Source of the DNA: Oligoflexus tunisiensis
Lineage (GTDB): Bacteria > Bdellovibrionota_B > Oligoflexia > Oligoflexales > Oligoflexaceae
Assembly: GCF_001748245.1 (NCBI RefSeq)
Contig: NZ_BDFO01000001.1
Coordinates: 111,740 to 175,739, forward strand
Length of the DNA stretch: 64,000 bases
Direction: 5' to 3'
Shown here: positions 26,267 through 34,812 of the stretch, piece by piece
How positions within the stretch are numbered: position 1 is the stretch's first letter
Layout: the number at the start of each line of letters is the position of its first letter
Notes under the pieces: generated by a model
Seen by the model: the letters and a program-made list of their open reading frames with translations, nothing else
What the model was told of the DNA's origin: nothing
The model's database searches: none
Translations under genes and position numbers: made by a program

Positions 26267-27292
26267 TTATTGATGTTCGAGATCATGTTCAATCATGAGC
26301 TTGATCAGGTCAGAGAATTTCGTTTTTGGCTCCCAATTTAATTTGTTACGAGCCTTGGCTGGGTCGCCTACTAGCAAATCGACTTCGGTTGGTCGGAAAT
26401 ATTTAGGATCGACCTCTACGAGTACTTTTCCGGTTTTTTTGTCATAACCTTTTTCATTAACACCCTCCCCTTCCCAATACAAGATGTGTTCTGCATGCTC
26501 GAATGCTACTTCGCACAGTTCTCGGACACTATGTGTTTCCCCAGTCGCGATTACATAATCATCTGGATCAGGTTGTTGCAGCATCAACCACATTGCTTCA
26601 ACGTATTCTTTGGCAAATCCCCAGTCTCGTTTCGCATCTAGGTTACCGATCAGGAGTTTGTCCTGCTTCCCTTTTGTAATACGGCTGACCGCTTTCGTGA
26701 CCTTCCTGGTGACAAACGTTTCGCCGCGACGCGGTGACTCGTGATTAAAGAGAATGCCGTTGCAAGCAAAAATGCCATAAGCTTCCCTGTAGTTGATGGT
26801 CATCCAATAGGCAAATTGTTTGGCGATTGCATAAGGTGATCTGGGATAGAATGGAGTTTTCTCTGTTTGGGGGATTTCCATAACTTTGCCATAAAGTTCA
26901 GAAGACGAGGCTTGGTAAAATTTTGTATTGATGCCAACTTCTTTGATGGCATCAAGGATACGCAAGGCGCCAACTGCGGCTACCTCGGAGGTATATTCAG
27001 GAATCTGGAATGATATATGTACATGTGACTGAGCTCCAAGATTGTATATTTCATCAGGTTCAACGGTCTCAATAATACGGTTCAAACTACTAGAATCAAT
27101 CAGATCACCATAATGCAGCCGTAATGGGGTTTTACCTGATTGCGCATCATTATAGAGGTGATCAATGCGTTGAGTATTAAAGTTGGATGAACGACGAATA
27201 ATACCGTGGACTTCATATCCTTTTTCGATCAGCAGCTCGGTCAAGTATGCACCATCCTGCCCGGTAATACCTGAGATAATGGCTTTTTTCAT
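26267..27292 (-). CDS. gmd: GDP-mannose 4,6-dehydratase
   Basis: 341 residues, matching Gmd closely. The NADP-binding motif is [15 protein letters not shown], followed by [17 protein letters not shown] and [12 protein letters not shown]. The catalytic Tyr and Lys are in [12 protein letters not shown], and the GDP-binding part contains [15 protein letters not shown] and [13 protein letters not shown]. It converts GDP-mannose to GDP-4-keto-6-deoxymannose. It is the first gene of a five-gene minus-strand operon ending at 20640, with GGGAG upstream of the ATG. Confidence 0.96.
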   Translation of the reverse strand: MKKAIISGITGQDGAYLTELLIEKGYEVHGIIRRSSNFNTQRIDHLYNDAQSGKTPLRLHYGDLIDSSSLNRIIETVEPDEIYNLGAQSHVHISFQIPEYTSEVAAVGALRILDAIKEVGINTKFYQASSSELYGKVMEIPQTEKTPFYPRSPYAIAKQFAYWMTINYREAYGIFACNGILFNHESPRRGETFVTRKVTKAVSRITKGKQDKLLIGNLDAKRDWGFAKEYVEAMWLMLQQPDPDDYVIATGETHSVRELCEVAFEHAEHILYWEGEGVNEKGYDKKTGKVLVEVDPKYFRPTEVDLLVGDPAKARNKLNWEPKTKFSDLIKLMIEHDLEHQ

Positions 27293-27508
27293 GCAATCAT
27301 GCTCCCATTGCGTAAAACTATCCCGTCAATACAGCAGCGAACCTATACTTTATGAGTATGAGCGCCTACTGCCCGGTGTGTATGACGCGCCTTGTCGTAT
27401 ATATAAGTAATATCTCTTCGAGATTAGGCCGTCTACTGTATTGAAGCCACTAATTTCTGCATATAGGACTATTTGCGCCAGAAATCCAAATTGGTATCGC
27501 TTAAATTT

Positions 27509-28988
27509 TTAGACTTCGATACCTATGAAGTTCGAATAGGAAGTATTTGCGACAGGAGAGCACTCGCCAGTTACGCTGGTGCCCAAAGCAAACATGAAAA
27601 CAGCTTCATTGTTGATCAGTTCATAGACATCAAATCTAGATTTTGAGTCAGCTCGACATAACCTAAGATTTCCCGGTCGCTCTTCGCAGAGCATTGCTGA
27701 CCGAAATACGGCTTCCAGCCTGCATTTTCAAAACAACCGACCATTTTTGTTGTCGCTTCACGCTCTGGATGAATTGATAAATAATCAAGAGTGCCTTCGT
27801 TTATATGACCTCGACACTTGCTGTTACTCGATACAAAATGAAAACTGCTGATAGATCGGAGCCCGCTTCCCCTGATCTTCTAGTGCTACCGAATACAGAA
27901 CCAAATACTTAATTTGATAGCCGCTCGTCTAGCAAGCTTTCGACCAATTTCCGGAGAACACGAGAATTTGAACTTCGTTCAGGTTAGTTGAAAAGAGGAC
28001 CTCATCAATTGATGGACATGGATGATTGAGAAAACCGGATGCTATTGTCATTAAGCTGCTTCTTACATTTCTGCGACGCGTCGTCGTTGCAGCTTCGTCG
28101 AGAAATAAAGGACAGTTCTAGTCCTTGCTCGTCCGCTCTTGCTTCTGAATAGTCGGAGAACTGGTCATGAACTCCAGATTCCATTTCACGATAACCCGAC
28201 GAATATGACGCTAAATTAACTTGGTCGCAGCGAAATTTGGTCGAACTGCGCATTAAGTGTTGGAAGTAAAAAGTAAGGCCGTAGCATTTCATCATACGAG
28301 GGCCTTTCGTATAAAAAGCGAGGTAGATTCTTAATATGGACAGACGAATGGTCAGTAAACGGCTTTGTAAGCCACATGATGTTCCTGACGATTTCCGTGA
28401 CCTCGCGAAATCTCTGAGAGAACGATCGCATGCTTATGTTTTGGAGGAGAAAGACCAAGCTGATACACGCGACGCCAAGGTTATTGACCCATCGAGATCT
28501 TTGATGTTCCATCAGTCTGGAGCATCCAAGCGCTATGATGATGGAAAGTATCATTGAGGATGTATAGAGAAAGCGTCCGCTGACTACGCTTCCCGGTCCA
28601 ATGCCAATGAACATCGTTATCCCAAGCGATGCAGAGCGATATTCAAAAGGAGAGTCGTTTTGAAATTGTGAGGAAAGGCGGCTGCGTATAGGAATATGAT
28701 AAACGCGGTCCCCAGTGAGAGGGTGCTGGGAATTACCGTATTTTCACCAAAGTAGCCAAACGCAAAAAGTGCCTTAAAGTTGATGATAAAGTTCCTTGGA
28801 GAGCCAAATTTCAGGAACTTTTCCAAAGGATTGCCATAATGTGACTGAGAAATAGGAATGAATAGAGTTGAAGTTGAAGGTAAAAGACAGGCCATAAGCG
28901 ATGAACCAAGCGGCGAGGATAAACCTGTCTTTGTATAAGGAGCGGGTTAAAAACTTCCAAAGTGAGAGCAGTATAGGAAAGGCCACGT
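27509..28988 (-). pseudogene. Decayed membrane glycosyltransferase-like gene, 5' end cut by an IS3 copy
   Basis: Minus-strand coding sequence is readable in pieces in different frames. 28985-28617 has hydrophobic segments (SLWKFLTRSLYKDRFILAAW, TLSLGTAFIIFLYAAAF). 28614-28216 has GRFLYTSSMILSIIIALGC and a soluble FLYERPSYDEML. Further fragments include SIDEVLFSTNLNEVQILVF, LDYLSIHPEREATTKMVG and the tail FDVYELINNEAVFMFALG ending near 27509. This looks like one GT-C-type membrane protein with a periplasmic C-terminal domain, broken by several frameshifts. The start is missing where IS3 copy B begins. Confidence 0.55.
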
Positions 28989-29563
28989 ACCTGCGGCACA
29001 GGAAATATTTCTGCAAGCGTCGCTCACAGGTCTGCATTGTACCAGCTCCGCCGCCTGGGCGGAATCAACGCTGATGCATGGACTTTGTTCACGATTCCCT
29101 GGCCGATGGAAAATCCATACGCATCCTGACGGTGATCGATACCTTTAGTCGTGAAGCAGTGTTACTTGAATGTGGCCGGAGCATGACCGGGAAACATGTT
29201 GCAAATGCCCTCGAAAAGCTGTCTCATGGACATGAGATGGCCTCATTCATCAATGTCGACAACGGCAGTGAGTTCATCAGCAAGGCGCTCGATGACTGGG
29301 CGCATTGGAAAGGCGTGAAGCTGGACTTCTCCCGTCCAGCGAAACCGACCGACAATCCTTTTATCGAATCTTTCAATGGCCGGTTCCGGGATGAATGCCT
29401 TAATCAGACAGTATTTGAAGACCTTGACGATGCTCGGGATAAGATCGAGCAATGGCGACGCGAGTATAACGAGGAACGTCCGCATGGATCTTTGGGTAAT
29501 AGAACACCTCAGGAATTCCTGAGGGAATTTGACTTAAACAGAGCTGAGCAAATGCGAGTTTAA
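28989..29563 (+). pseudogene. Truncated IS3-family transposase OrfB (copy B)
   Basis: Contains [24 protein letters not shown] and [17 protein letters not shown], so the catalytic triad is readable. The N-terminal half and OrfA are missing, and a stop codon precedes CMDFVHD. It cannot encode a working transposase. Confidence 0.9.
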
Positions 29564-29647
29564 AGTTCTGTTTGGAGGAGTTTCGGGGAACCCCTCAGCA
29601 AATGCGAGTTTAAAGTTCTGTTTGGAGGAGTTTCGGGGAACCCCTCA
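29550..29647 (+). repeat. Tandem 50-bp terminal repeat of IS3 copy B
   Basis: Two direct units with 50-bp period (29550-29599 and 29600-29647), each containing AAATGCGAGTTTAAAG and GGAGGAGTTTCGGGG. The first includes the orfB stop. The pattern is the same as in copies A and C. Confidence 0.9.
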
Positions 29648-29698
29648 TGGCACAGGAGATTCAACTAATCAATGGGAGAAAATGACGGGGAAGCGTCG
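29648..29698. repeat. Solo end of the second IS3-type element
   Basis: 51 bp that match 20549-20599 with very few differences (both contain GGCACAGGAGATTCAACTAA and AAATGACGGGGAA). It lies directly after IS3 copy B and overlaps the 3' end of the CxxCH protein gene, whose stop codon it supplies. Confidence 0.85.
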
Positions 29699-30778
29699 TG
29701 ACTGGAAACCCCGCTCCTTTAGCAAATGAAAGAGTCGCAGCTGGTACTTTTCAAAGCCAATCTGGAAACGGCTTTTATGAGTGCGGGGACCATTTTTGCC
29801 GAAAGAGCGTGAAAGATGAACAAATGGTGTCTCTATCGCTAAGGCCTGCAGCTCTTTCGTGCTCTGATTACGTTCATCCCAGCTATGGAATGCTGTATTA
29901 CGCGTGTGGCACTGGGAGCAGGACATAGCCTCGGCTTCCTCATGAGCTACGGTCAATGGGCGGTCGACAATCAATTGATCATCCCGTTTCCTATAAGAAA
30001 CGATTCCAAGCGAGATGACTCCACCTTTGACACGCGGCACCAGAATATCTTCAAAATCGAATTTCTCTTTATTTTTATCTAGCTTCAATTCAAACCACAC
30101 CCAATCTCCCACTCTGCTGCTTTTTTCAGTGGCACATGCCGTCCTGAGTAGCTGAGTGTCCGAGCGAACCATCCACTTTTGGACTAAGCCTATAGCCTTA
30201 TCGTTCCCTCCATCCAATTTATCGACATCATCAAGAAAAGCCTGCCGATCAGCAGCTCCAATTATGAACGTAAACGCGAAGCTCATGCCAAGACCAATGT
30301 CAAAGCTATGCTCGTCGTGCGTTTTCTCACCAAAGTCATAGATAACACGCAGTAATGCATGATTATGGCTAAACCGAGGAGCTATCCCCAAAAATTCAAA
30401 AGTTCCATCGTCCATTATCTGTCGTAACTTGCGAGGCGATGAACCCAGGGGATTTCTGTCGCTGACGCCAAAACCATGGAGCATACTCACGGCTCCAGCT
30501 GATTCTACGCTTCTGTTTTCAGCCGCTAGACCCTGACTAATCCAGCAGGCTTCAGCTATATCGTCCATAAGGTGCTCAAAACGCTGTGGTGCAAGATCTC
30601 TCAAAATACTTTGAAAAGACAATTTCTCACTCAAGCCCGAGTTGGACGTCAAAGTTACTTTTCGCCCGATCTCTTGGTATTCAGCTGAGAGCTGGGCACG
30701 TTCTGAGTTGACTCGCCTGTAGCAGGCAATATCTAGGGGCAGAATAAACCATAGAACCTGAAGTAGCTTTGTTTTCAT
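29669..30778 (-). CDS. Protein of unknown function with one CxxCH haem-type motif; C-terminus formed by IS sequence
   Basis: 369 residues, family not recognised. The N-terminus has a hydrophobic segment (LLQVLWFILPLDIAC) that could be a signal peptide, with a poor lipobox. Near residue 290 there is a single Cys-x-x-Cys-His (CSQCH), the covalent haem c attachment motif, suggesting an exported c-type cytochrome-like protein. The last nine or so codons (RRFPVIFSH) lie within the solo IS end, so the native C-terminus has been replaced. It begins immediately after the stop of the propeller-like gene, so it belongs to that operon. Confidence 0.6.
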   Translation of the reverse strand: MKTKLLQVLWFILPLDIACYRRVNSERAQLSAEYQEIGRKVTLTSNSGLSEKLSFQSILRDLAPQRFEHLMDDIAEACWISQGLAAENRSVESAGAVSMLHGFGVSDRNPLGSSPRKLRQIMDDGTFEFLGIAPRFSHNHALLRVIYDFGEKTHDEHSFDIGLGMSFAFTFIIGAADRQAFLDDVDKLDGGNDKAIGLVQKWMVRSDTQLLRTACATEKSSRVGDWVWFELKLDKNKEKFDFEDILVPRVKGGVISLGIVSYRKRDDQLIVDRPLTVAHEEAEAMSCSQCHTRNTAFHSWDERNQSTKELQALAIETPFVHLSRSFGKNGPRTHKSRFQIGFEKYQLRLFHLLKERGFQSRRFPVIFSH

Positions 30779-32290
30779 TTACCTCGCCTCGGTCGAGTCA
30801 AGAGAAAAGCTTGCCAGCTTGAACTGGAGAACACCGTCATAGCTTTGAGTCCAGAGTACATTGGCTTTATTATGGTCGTCCAAAGAGCAGGAACTCAACT
30901 GACCAGATGTCTTGTAAGGCGGGAGTGCACCCCTTAAAACTTGTTCTTGTCTCGCGCGAGAAGCGTCCCAATTGATCATGAAAGGGCGTGTCCATCGCTT
31001 CGCTTGGCTATGATAAGATGATGCTACTATTCGGGCCAATCCTTCCTCTTGCTGACTCCAAACTACTAGCGCGGAGCCCTTGCTATTCAAGCAAATCGAA
31101 GGATTCTCAGGATTATCCCCCCCACTCGACAAAACAACGGGATCCTGCCATTTCTCGTCACCATCTTGTAGCGACACCATGATCCTTGGAATTTTTTTAA
31201 ATATCTGAACCCAAGAAAATCCTGCGAGTTCACCAGCACTTTTGAGTGAGAGCATTGGGTTCTGCATATCGCTACCCAGTAAATTCGCATCATATGGTAT
31301 AAAAGCCTCGGACTCATTCACAATAGACCCCGCTCGAATTAGTATACGCTCGGGTCGGCCCTGATAATCAAACCTGTTATGACGCCAAAACGAGAGGAGA
31401 AAATCCTGTGATCCCCGCGCAATGACCGATGCATAGTTTAGGTGGTCAAAATTTGTGTTGACCCGCTTCGCTCCCTGCCAATCATTATGCAGAATCTTGA
31501 GATTGAAGTAGACACTATCCACAACATCACCTTCCGAGGTATCTGCAGCGTACCAAGCCACAAGCGCATCACCCCTGGAATTAACCGTAAAATCCGTAGC
31601 ATAGGAATCGATTCGCCCAGCATCGATTATCATCCCCTGGGACCAGCCCCTGCTCGCCTTGAAATCGGAATAGAACACGCGATCAGCCCACCCGTCCCAT
31701 TGTCCCCAAACGATCTGAAAAGCATCGAGCGGGGTGTTATAGAGCAGGAATATGTTGTATGAATCGCCGCTTGTCCTGTTTAATAGCTTCGGTGTTCCCC
31801 AACCAGAATCCGGGGAATAAAGACGGGCATAAATCAAGTTATCTGGAAGATTCTCGTCCATCATGTTCACGTCGCGCAGATTCTTTATGGAGTAGCGAGG
31901 ACTTCCCCCTTCAACCCAGGCGAACATCAGCTGGCCATTCTTACCGAGCGCAGCGGTGGGATAAAGCGCGTCATGACCAGCGCGAGATGCTGAAACATCT
32001 ACGACAGGTCCTTTTTCTAAAGTGCGAGAATTGAAAGTTTTGGTCTTGACCTGCCAAGTTCCGTGAACCCGCTCAGACCAGACAAGCTGAAGCCGACCGT
32101 CACCCAGATGCAGCATTCGAGCGTACGCGGCGTTCTTTGTCGGATCCGAGATTGTGGAAATTTGAATCGGCAGAGCCTGTTGCAGAGTGTCCGGCTGAGC
32201 ATTAACGGTGGAATGTTGCTGAATTCTTGCTGCTACTCCGAGAGAACCAAGCCCTGAGATCGATAACCCGACGATCATCAACTTTCGCAT
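30779..32290 (-). CDS. Exported beta-propeller-like protein of unknown function
   Basis: 503 residues. The N-terminus MRKLMIVGLSISGLGSLGVA is a signal peptide. The rest shows spaced, repeat-like beta segments such as LQLVWSERVHGTWQVK, LMFAWVEGG, FQIVWGQWDG, ALVAWYAAD, LLSFWRHN and ALVVWSQQEEG. The pattern hydrophobic-VW-[SG]-charged recurs about every 50-70 residues, as in sialidase/BNR-like propellers. No enzyme signature was recognised. An upstream TTG at 32305 is in frame, but GAAGGA precedes the ATG at 32290. It lies downstream of the carbamoyltransferase, and I infer that it acts in the periplasm or at the surface. Confidence 0.65.
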   Translation of the reverse strand: MRKLMIVGLSISGLGSLGVAARIQQHSTVNAQPDTLQQALPIQISTISDPTKNAAYARMLHLGDGRLQLVWSERVHGTWQVKTKTFNSRTLEKGPVVDVSASRAGHDALYPTAALGKNGQLMFAWVEGGSPRYSIKNLRDVNMMDENLPDNLIYARLYSPDSGWGTPKLLNRTSGDSYNIFLLYNTPLDAFQIVWGQWDGWADRVFYSDFKASRGWSQGMIIDAGRIDSYATDFTVNSRGDALVAWYAADTSEGDVVDSVYFNLKILHNDWQGAKRVNTNFDHLNYASVIARGSQDFLLSFWRHNRFDYQGRPERILIRAGSIVNESEAFIPYDANLLGSDMQNPMLSLKSAGELAGFSWVQIFKKIPRIMVSLQDGDEKWQDPVVLSSGGDNPENPSICLNSKGSALVVWSQQEEGLARIVASSYHSQAKRWTRPFMINWDASRARQEQVLRGALPPYKTSGQLSSCSLDDHNKANVLWTQSYDGVLQFKLASFSLDSTEAR

Positions 32291-32341
32291 CGCGTTGTCC
32301 TTCAATACTTAAGACCAGGGCGGAGGTAATTCGATTCGATG

Positions 32342-34174
32342 TTAGTCCAGTTCGAAGCTGTTCTTGTAGTCGAGCCTTAGAGATGCATCTTGGGTCTCTT
32401 TTCCCACCCAACAATTGCCAATAACTAAGGCATCAATATCCGTCCCCATCAAACAACGAAATGCATCTTCGGGAGTACAGACAACTGGTTCGCCTCGGAC
32501 ATTGAAGGAAGTATTAATGAGAATCGGACATCCGGTCGACTCTTTGAATCTGGCAATCAGATCGTAATAAAGGCCATTCACTTGTTTATGCACAGTCTGA
32601 ATCCGCGCCGAGTAATCGACATGCGTTACAGCAGGAATCACGGATCGGGCAATATTGAGCTTATCGATCCCAAAAAGCTGCTCTTCGTCCGGGCTCATCG
32701 GAATCCGCCTGTCTTCTCTAATATCAGCCACCATGAGCATATAAGGACTCGGTACATTGATGTCGAACCACTCAGAAGCATGTTCAAAAAGCACGGATGG
32801 GGCGAACGGCCTAAAGCTTTCCCGGTACTTAACTTTCAGATTAAGTAAGCGTTGCATCCTGGGCGACCTGGGATCACCCAGTATTGAGCGGCCCCCTAAA
32901 GCCCGGGGACCAAATTCCATTCGCCCCTGGAACCACCCCAATGCCTTTTCTGTAGCTAGGCTAGCCACTGCCTTGTCGAGAAGCTCGTTAGATTCCATGA
33001 CCTCAAATTTGGCTCCCGCGGTGCGAAGTCTCTCTTCAATCTCTGCCTGGGAAAAGCTAGGCCCAAGATAGGAACCTTGCATGCCATCAAAAGGATCTAT
33101 CGCGCGCTCTTGGCCAAGGAACCAATGATATGCGGCGAGTGCTGCACCTACAGATCCTCCAGCATCACCCGCAGCTGGCTGGATCCAAATGTTCTTGAAT
33201 GAGCCATCTCTTAAAAGCTTACCATTTGCCACGCAGTTTAAGGCAACTCCGCCAGCCAGGCAAAGATTTTCTTGACCCGTTTCCTGGGCAATTGACCGGC
33301 CAAGCTTGAGGACGACCTCTTCACAGGCGGCTTGGATGGACGCTGCCAAATCCATATCCCTTTGTGTAAGCGGATCTTCTGGTTTCCTTGGAGGACCCCC
33401 AAATAGCTGATGAAACTTATCATTGGTCATTCTGAGACCAGTACAGAAGGCAAAGTAATCCATATTCAACCGAAAGGACCCATCTTCCTTCAGATCCAGT
33501 AGCTCATCTAGGATCGTATTTAGGTATATCGGTTTTCCATAAGGAGCCAGTCCCATAACCTTGTATTCGCCAGAATTAACCTTGAAACCGGTGTAATAAG
33601 TGAATGCTGAATAAAGTAGTCCGAGAGAATGGGGGAAATGGATCTCCTTTAGGATCTCTAACTTGTTATCTTCACCGATAGCCAGACTCGTTGTTCCCCA
33701 TTCTCCAACGCCATCCATGGTTAAAACAGCAGCCTTCTTGAAAGGTGATGGATAGAATGCGCTCGCAGCATGGGATTGATGGTGTTCAGCAAACAGAAGC
33801 TTCTCGCTTAGCCTGGGCACCGGGCTGATTTTCTTCAGTTCGCGTATTAGCATGCTTTTCAGAAAAAGCTTTTCCTTGATCCAAGCCGGCAAAGAGGCCG
33901 AAAAACTTACAAATCCTTGCGGCGCATACGCGAGATAGGTTTCGACAAGGCGTTCAAACTTCAGAAACGGTTTATCGTAGAACGCGATGTAATCGACTGC
34001 AGGAAGATCAATTTGGCCCTCTCGCAGGCAATACTCTATTGCATGTGTTGGAAAGCCTGAATCATGCTTTTTTCGGGTAAAACGCTCTTCTTGCGCAGCA
34101 GCCACAATCTTCCCACATCGGATAAGGGATGCCGCGCTGTCATGGTAGAAGGCTGATATTCCAAGTATATTCAT
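32342..34174 (-). CDS. O-carbamoyltransferase (NodU/CmcH/SxtI family)
   Basis: 610 residues with both domains of this family. The N-terminal Kae1/ASKHA-like part has MNILGISAFYHDSAASL and the metal-binding FAEHHQSHAASAF (His131, His132, His135), with CLAGGVALNCVANG and PAAGDAGGSVGAAL further on. The C-terminal part has FGPRALGGRSILGDPR, FRPFAPSVL and INTSFNVRGEPVV. The enzyme transfers carbamoyl from carbamoyl phosphate, via carbamoyl-AMP, to a hydroxyl group. Its neighbours are SxtJ and DUF5989/SxtK-like proteins, as in saxitoxin-type carbamoylation modules. In this locus the acceptor is probably a polysaccharide sugar or lipid-linked precursor. Confidence 0.93.
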   Translation of the reverse strand: MNILGISAFYHDSAASLIRCGKIVAAAQEERFTRKKHDSGFPTHAIEYCLREGQIDLPAVDYIAFYDKPFLKFERLVETYLAYAPQGFVSFSASLPAWIKEKLFLKSMLIRELKKISPVPRLSEKLLFAEHHQSHAASAFYPSPFKKAAVLTMDGVGEWGTTSLAIGEDNKLEILKEIHFPHSLGLLYSAFTYYTGFKVNSGEYKVMGLAPYGKPIYLNTILDELLDLKEDGSFRLNMDYFAFCTGLRMTNDKFHQLFGGPPRKPEDPLTQRDMDLAASIQAACEEVVLKLGRSIAQETGQENLCLAGGVALNCVANGKLLRDGSFKNIWIQPAAGDAGGSVGAALAAYHWFLGQERAIDPFDGMQGSYLGPSFSQAEIEERLRTAGAKFEVMESNELLDKAVASLATEKALGWFQGRMEFGPRALGGRSILGDPRSPRMQRLLNLKVKYRESFRPFAPSVLFEHASEWFDINVPSPYMLMVADIREDRRIPMSPDEEQLFGIDKLNIARSVIPAVTHVDYSARIQTVHKQVNGLYYDLIARFKESTGCPILINTSFNVRGEPVVCTPEDAFRCLMGTDIDALVIGNCWVGKETQDASLRLDYKNSFELD

Positions 34175-34177
34175 AGA

Positions 34178-34330
34178 TCAAAACAGTGTGTAAATGAAAG
34201 GAGCGACAACGGTACCCTGAGTCATAACGATCAGAGCACCAAACAGCAGCAATAGAATAAAAACGGGAAGCAGCCAAAATTTCCGCCTCACTTTTACAAA
34301 GGTATAGAATTCGCGTACAAAAGATGTCAT
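34178..34330 (-). CDS. 50-residue DUF5989/SxtK-like membrane protein
   Basis: A short gene, ATG at 34330 and stop at 34178, encoding 50 residues: MTSFVREFYTFVKVRRKFW, one hydrophobic helix (LLPVFILLLLFGALIVM), and a C-terminus TQGTVVAPFIYTLF. This is the compact pattern of the DUF5989 family, which accompanies NodU-type carbamoyltransferases and SxtJ. It lies between SxtJ (11 nt) and the carbamoyltransferase (3 nt). The role is unknown; it probably anchors or assists the carbamoyltransferase at the membrane. Confidence 0.85.
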   Translation of the reverse strand: MTSFVREFYTFVKVRRKFWLLPVFILLLLFGALIVMTQGTVVAPFIYTLF

Positions 34331-34341
34331 GTGCAGATTCC

Positions 34342-34788
34342 TTAGAAGGGATACTTCATGGTTTCAGGGGAGGGTCCTCTTGAAACCCTGTCAACCCAAT
34401 AAGTTCTTGCGGTTTTGTCAAAATTCTTAGTAATAGAGGATTTTTTTGCCAGTCTCATCATCAATCCTATCGGCGTAATGCCCCCGTAATAGATTATCAG
34501 CATGGTGATGGGACTGACGACTCTATGAATTGCAAGACCGAACTTTGTCCACGCCTGATTCAAAGGGGATAAGAATTTTGGGATCATCAACCCAGTGATG
34601 GCAAATAAGACAGATAATGCCAGTATTGGCAAATTGAGTCTGCTGGACGAACGATAGTTCAAAGCCGTCAATATAGCGAAAAACGATGCAAAGAACAGGC
34701 CGAACGTACGATTGCTGGAACTGATCGCCGAAGCCGAGGTTAAGTGCACCCCGTTTCTAGCTTGGTTAAGTTTAGTCACTTCGTTCAT
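34342..34788 (-). CDS. SxtJ-family membrane protein
   Basis: 148 residues with two or three membrane helices (TFGLFFASFFAILTAL, LNLPILALSVLFAITGL, VVSPITMLIIYYGGITPIG) and a charged C-terminus ending YWVDRVSRGPSPETMKYPF. This matches the SxtJ family, found beside SxtI-type carbamoyltransferases in saxitoxin loci and many polysaccharide loci. Function is unknown. It is the second gene of the module, 24 nt after the SGNH hydrolase. Confidence 0.85.
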   Translation of the reverse strand: MNEVTKLNQARNGVHLTSASAISSSNRTFGLFFASFFAILTALNYRSSSRLNLPILALSVLFAITGLMIPKFLSPLNQAWTKFGLAIHRVVSPITMLIIYYGGITPIGLMMRLAKKSSITKNFDKTARTYWVDRVSRGPSPETMKYPF

Positions 34789-34812
34789 TGGCCCTCTACC
34801 CTCTGGATCTGT

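Larger units (their letters stand above)
28989..29647 (+). mobile_element. IS3-family element, copy B, 5'-truncated
   Basis: Only the 3' half of the same IS as copies A and C. It begins abruptly at about 28989 within orfB and has an in-frame TGA at 29072-29074 where copy A has Trp. It continues through the catalytic region to the orfB stop at 29563. It ends in the same tandem 50-bp repeat (29550-29599, 29600-29647). It abuts a 51-bp end fragment of the second IS3-type element, so two IS events are nested here. Confidence 0.85.
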
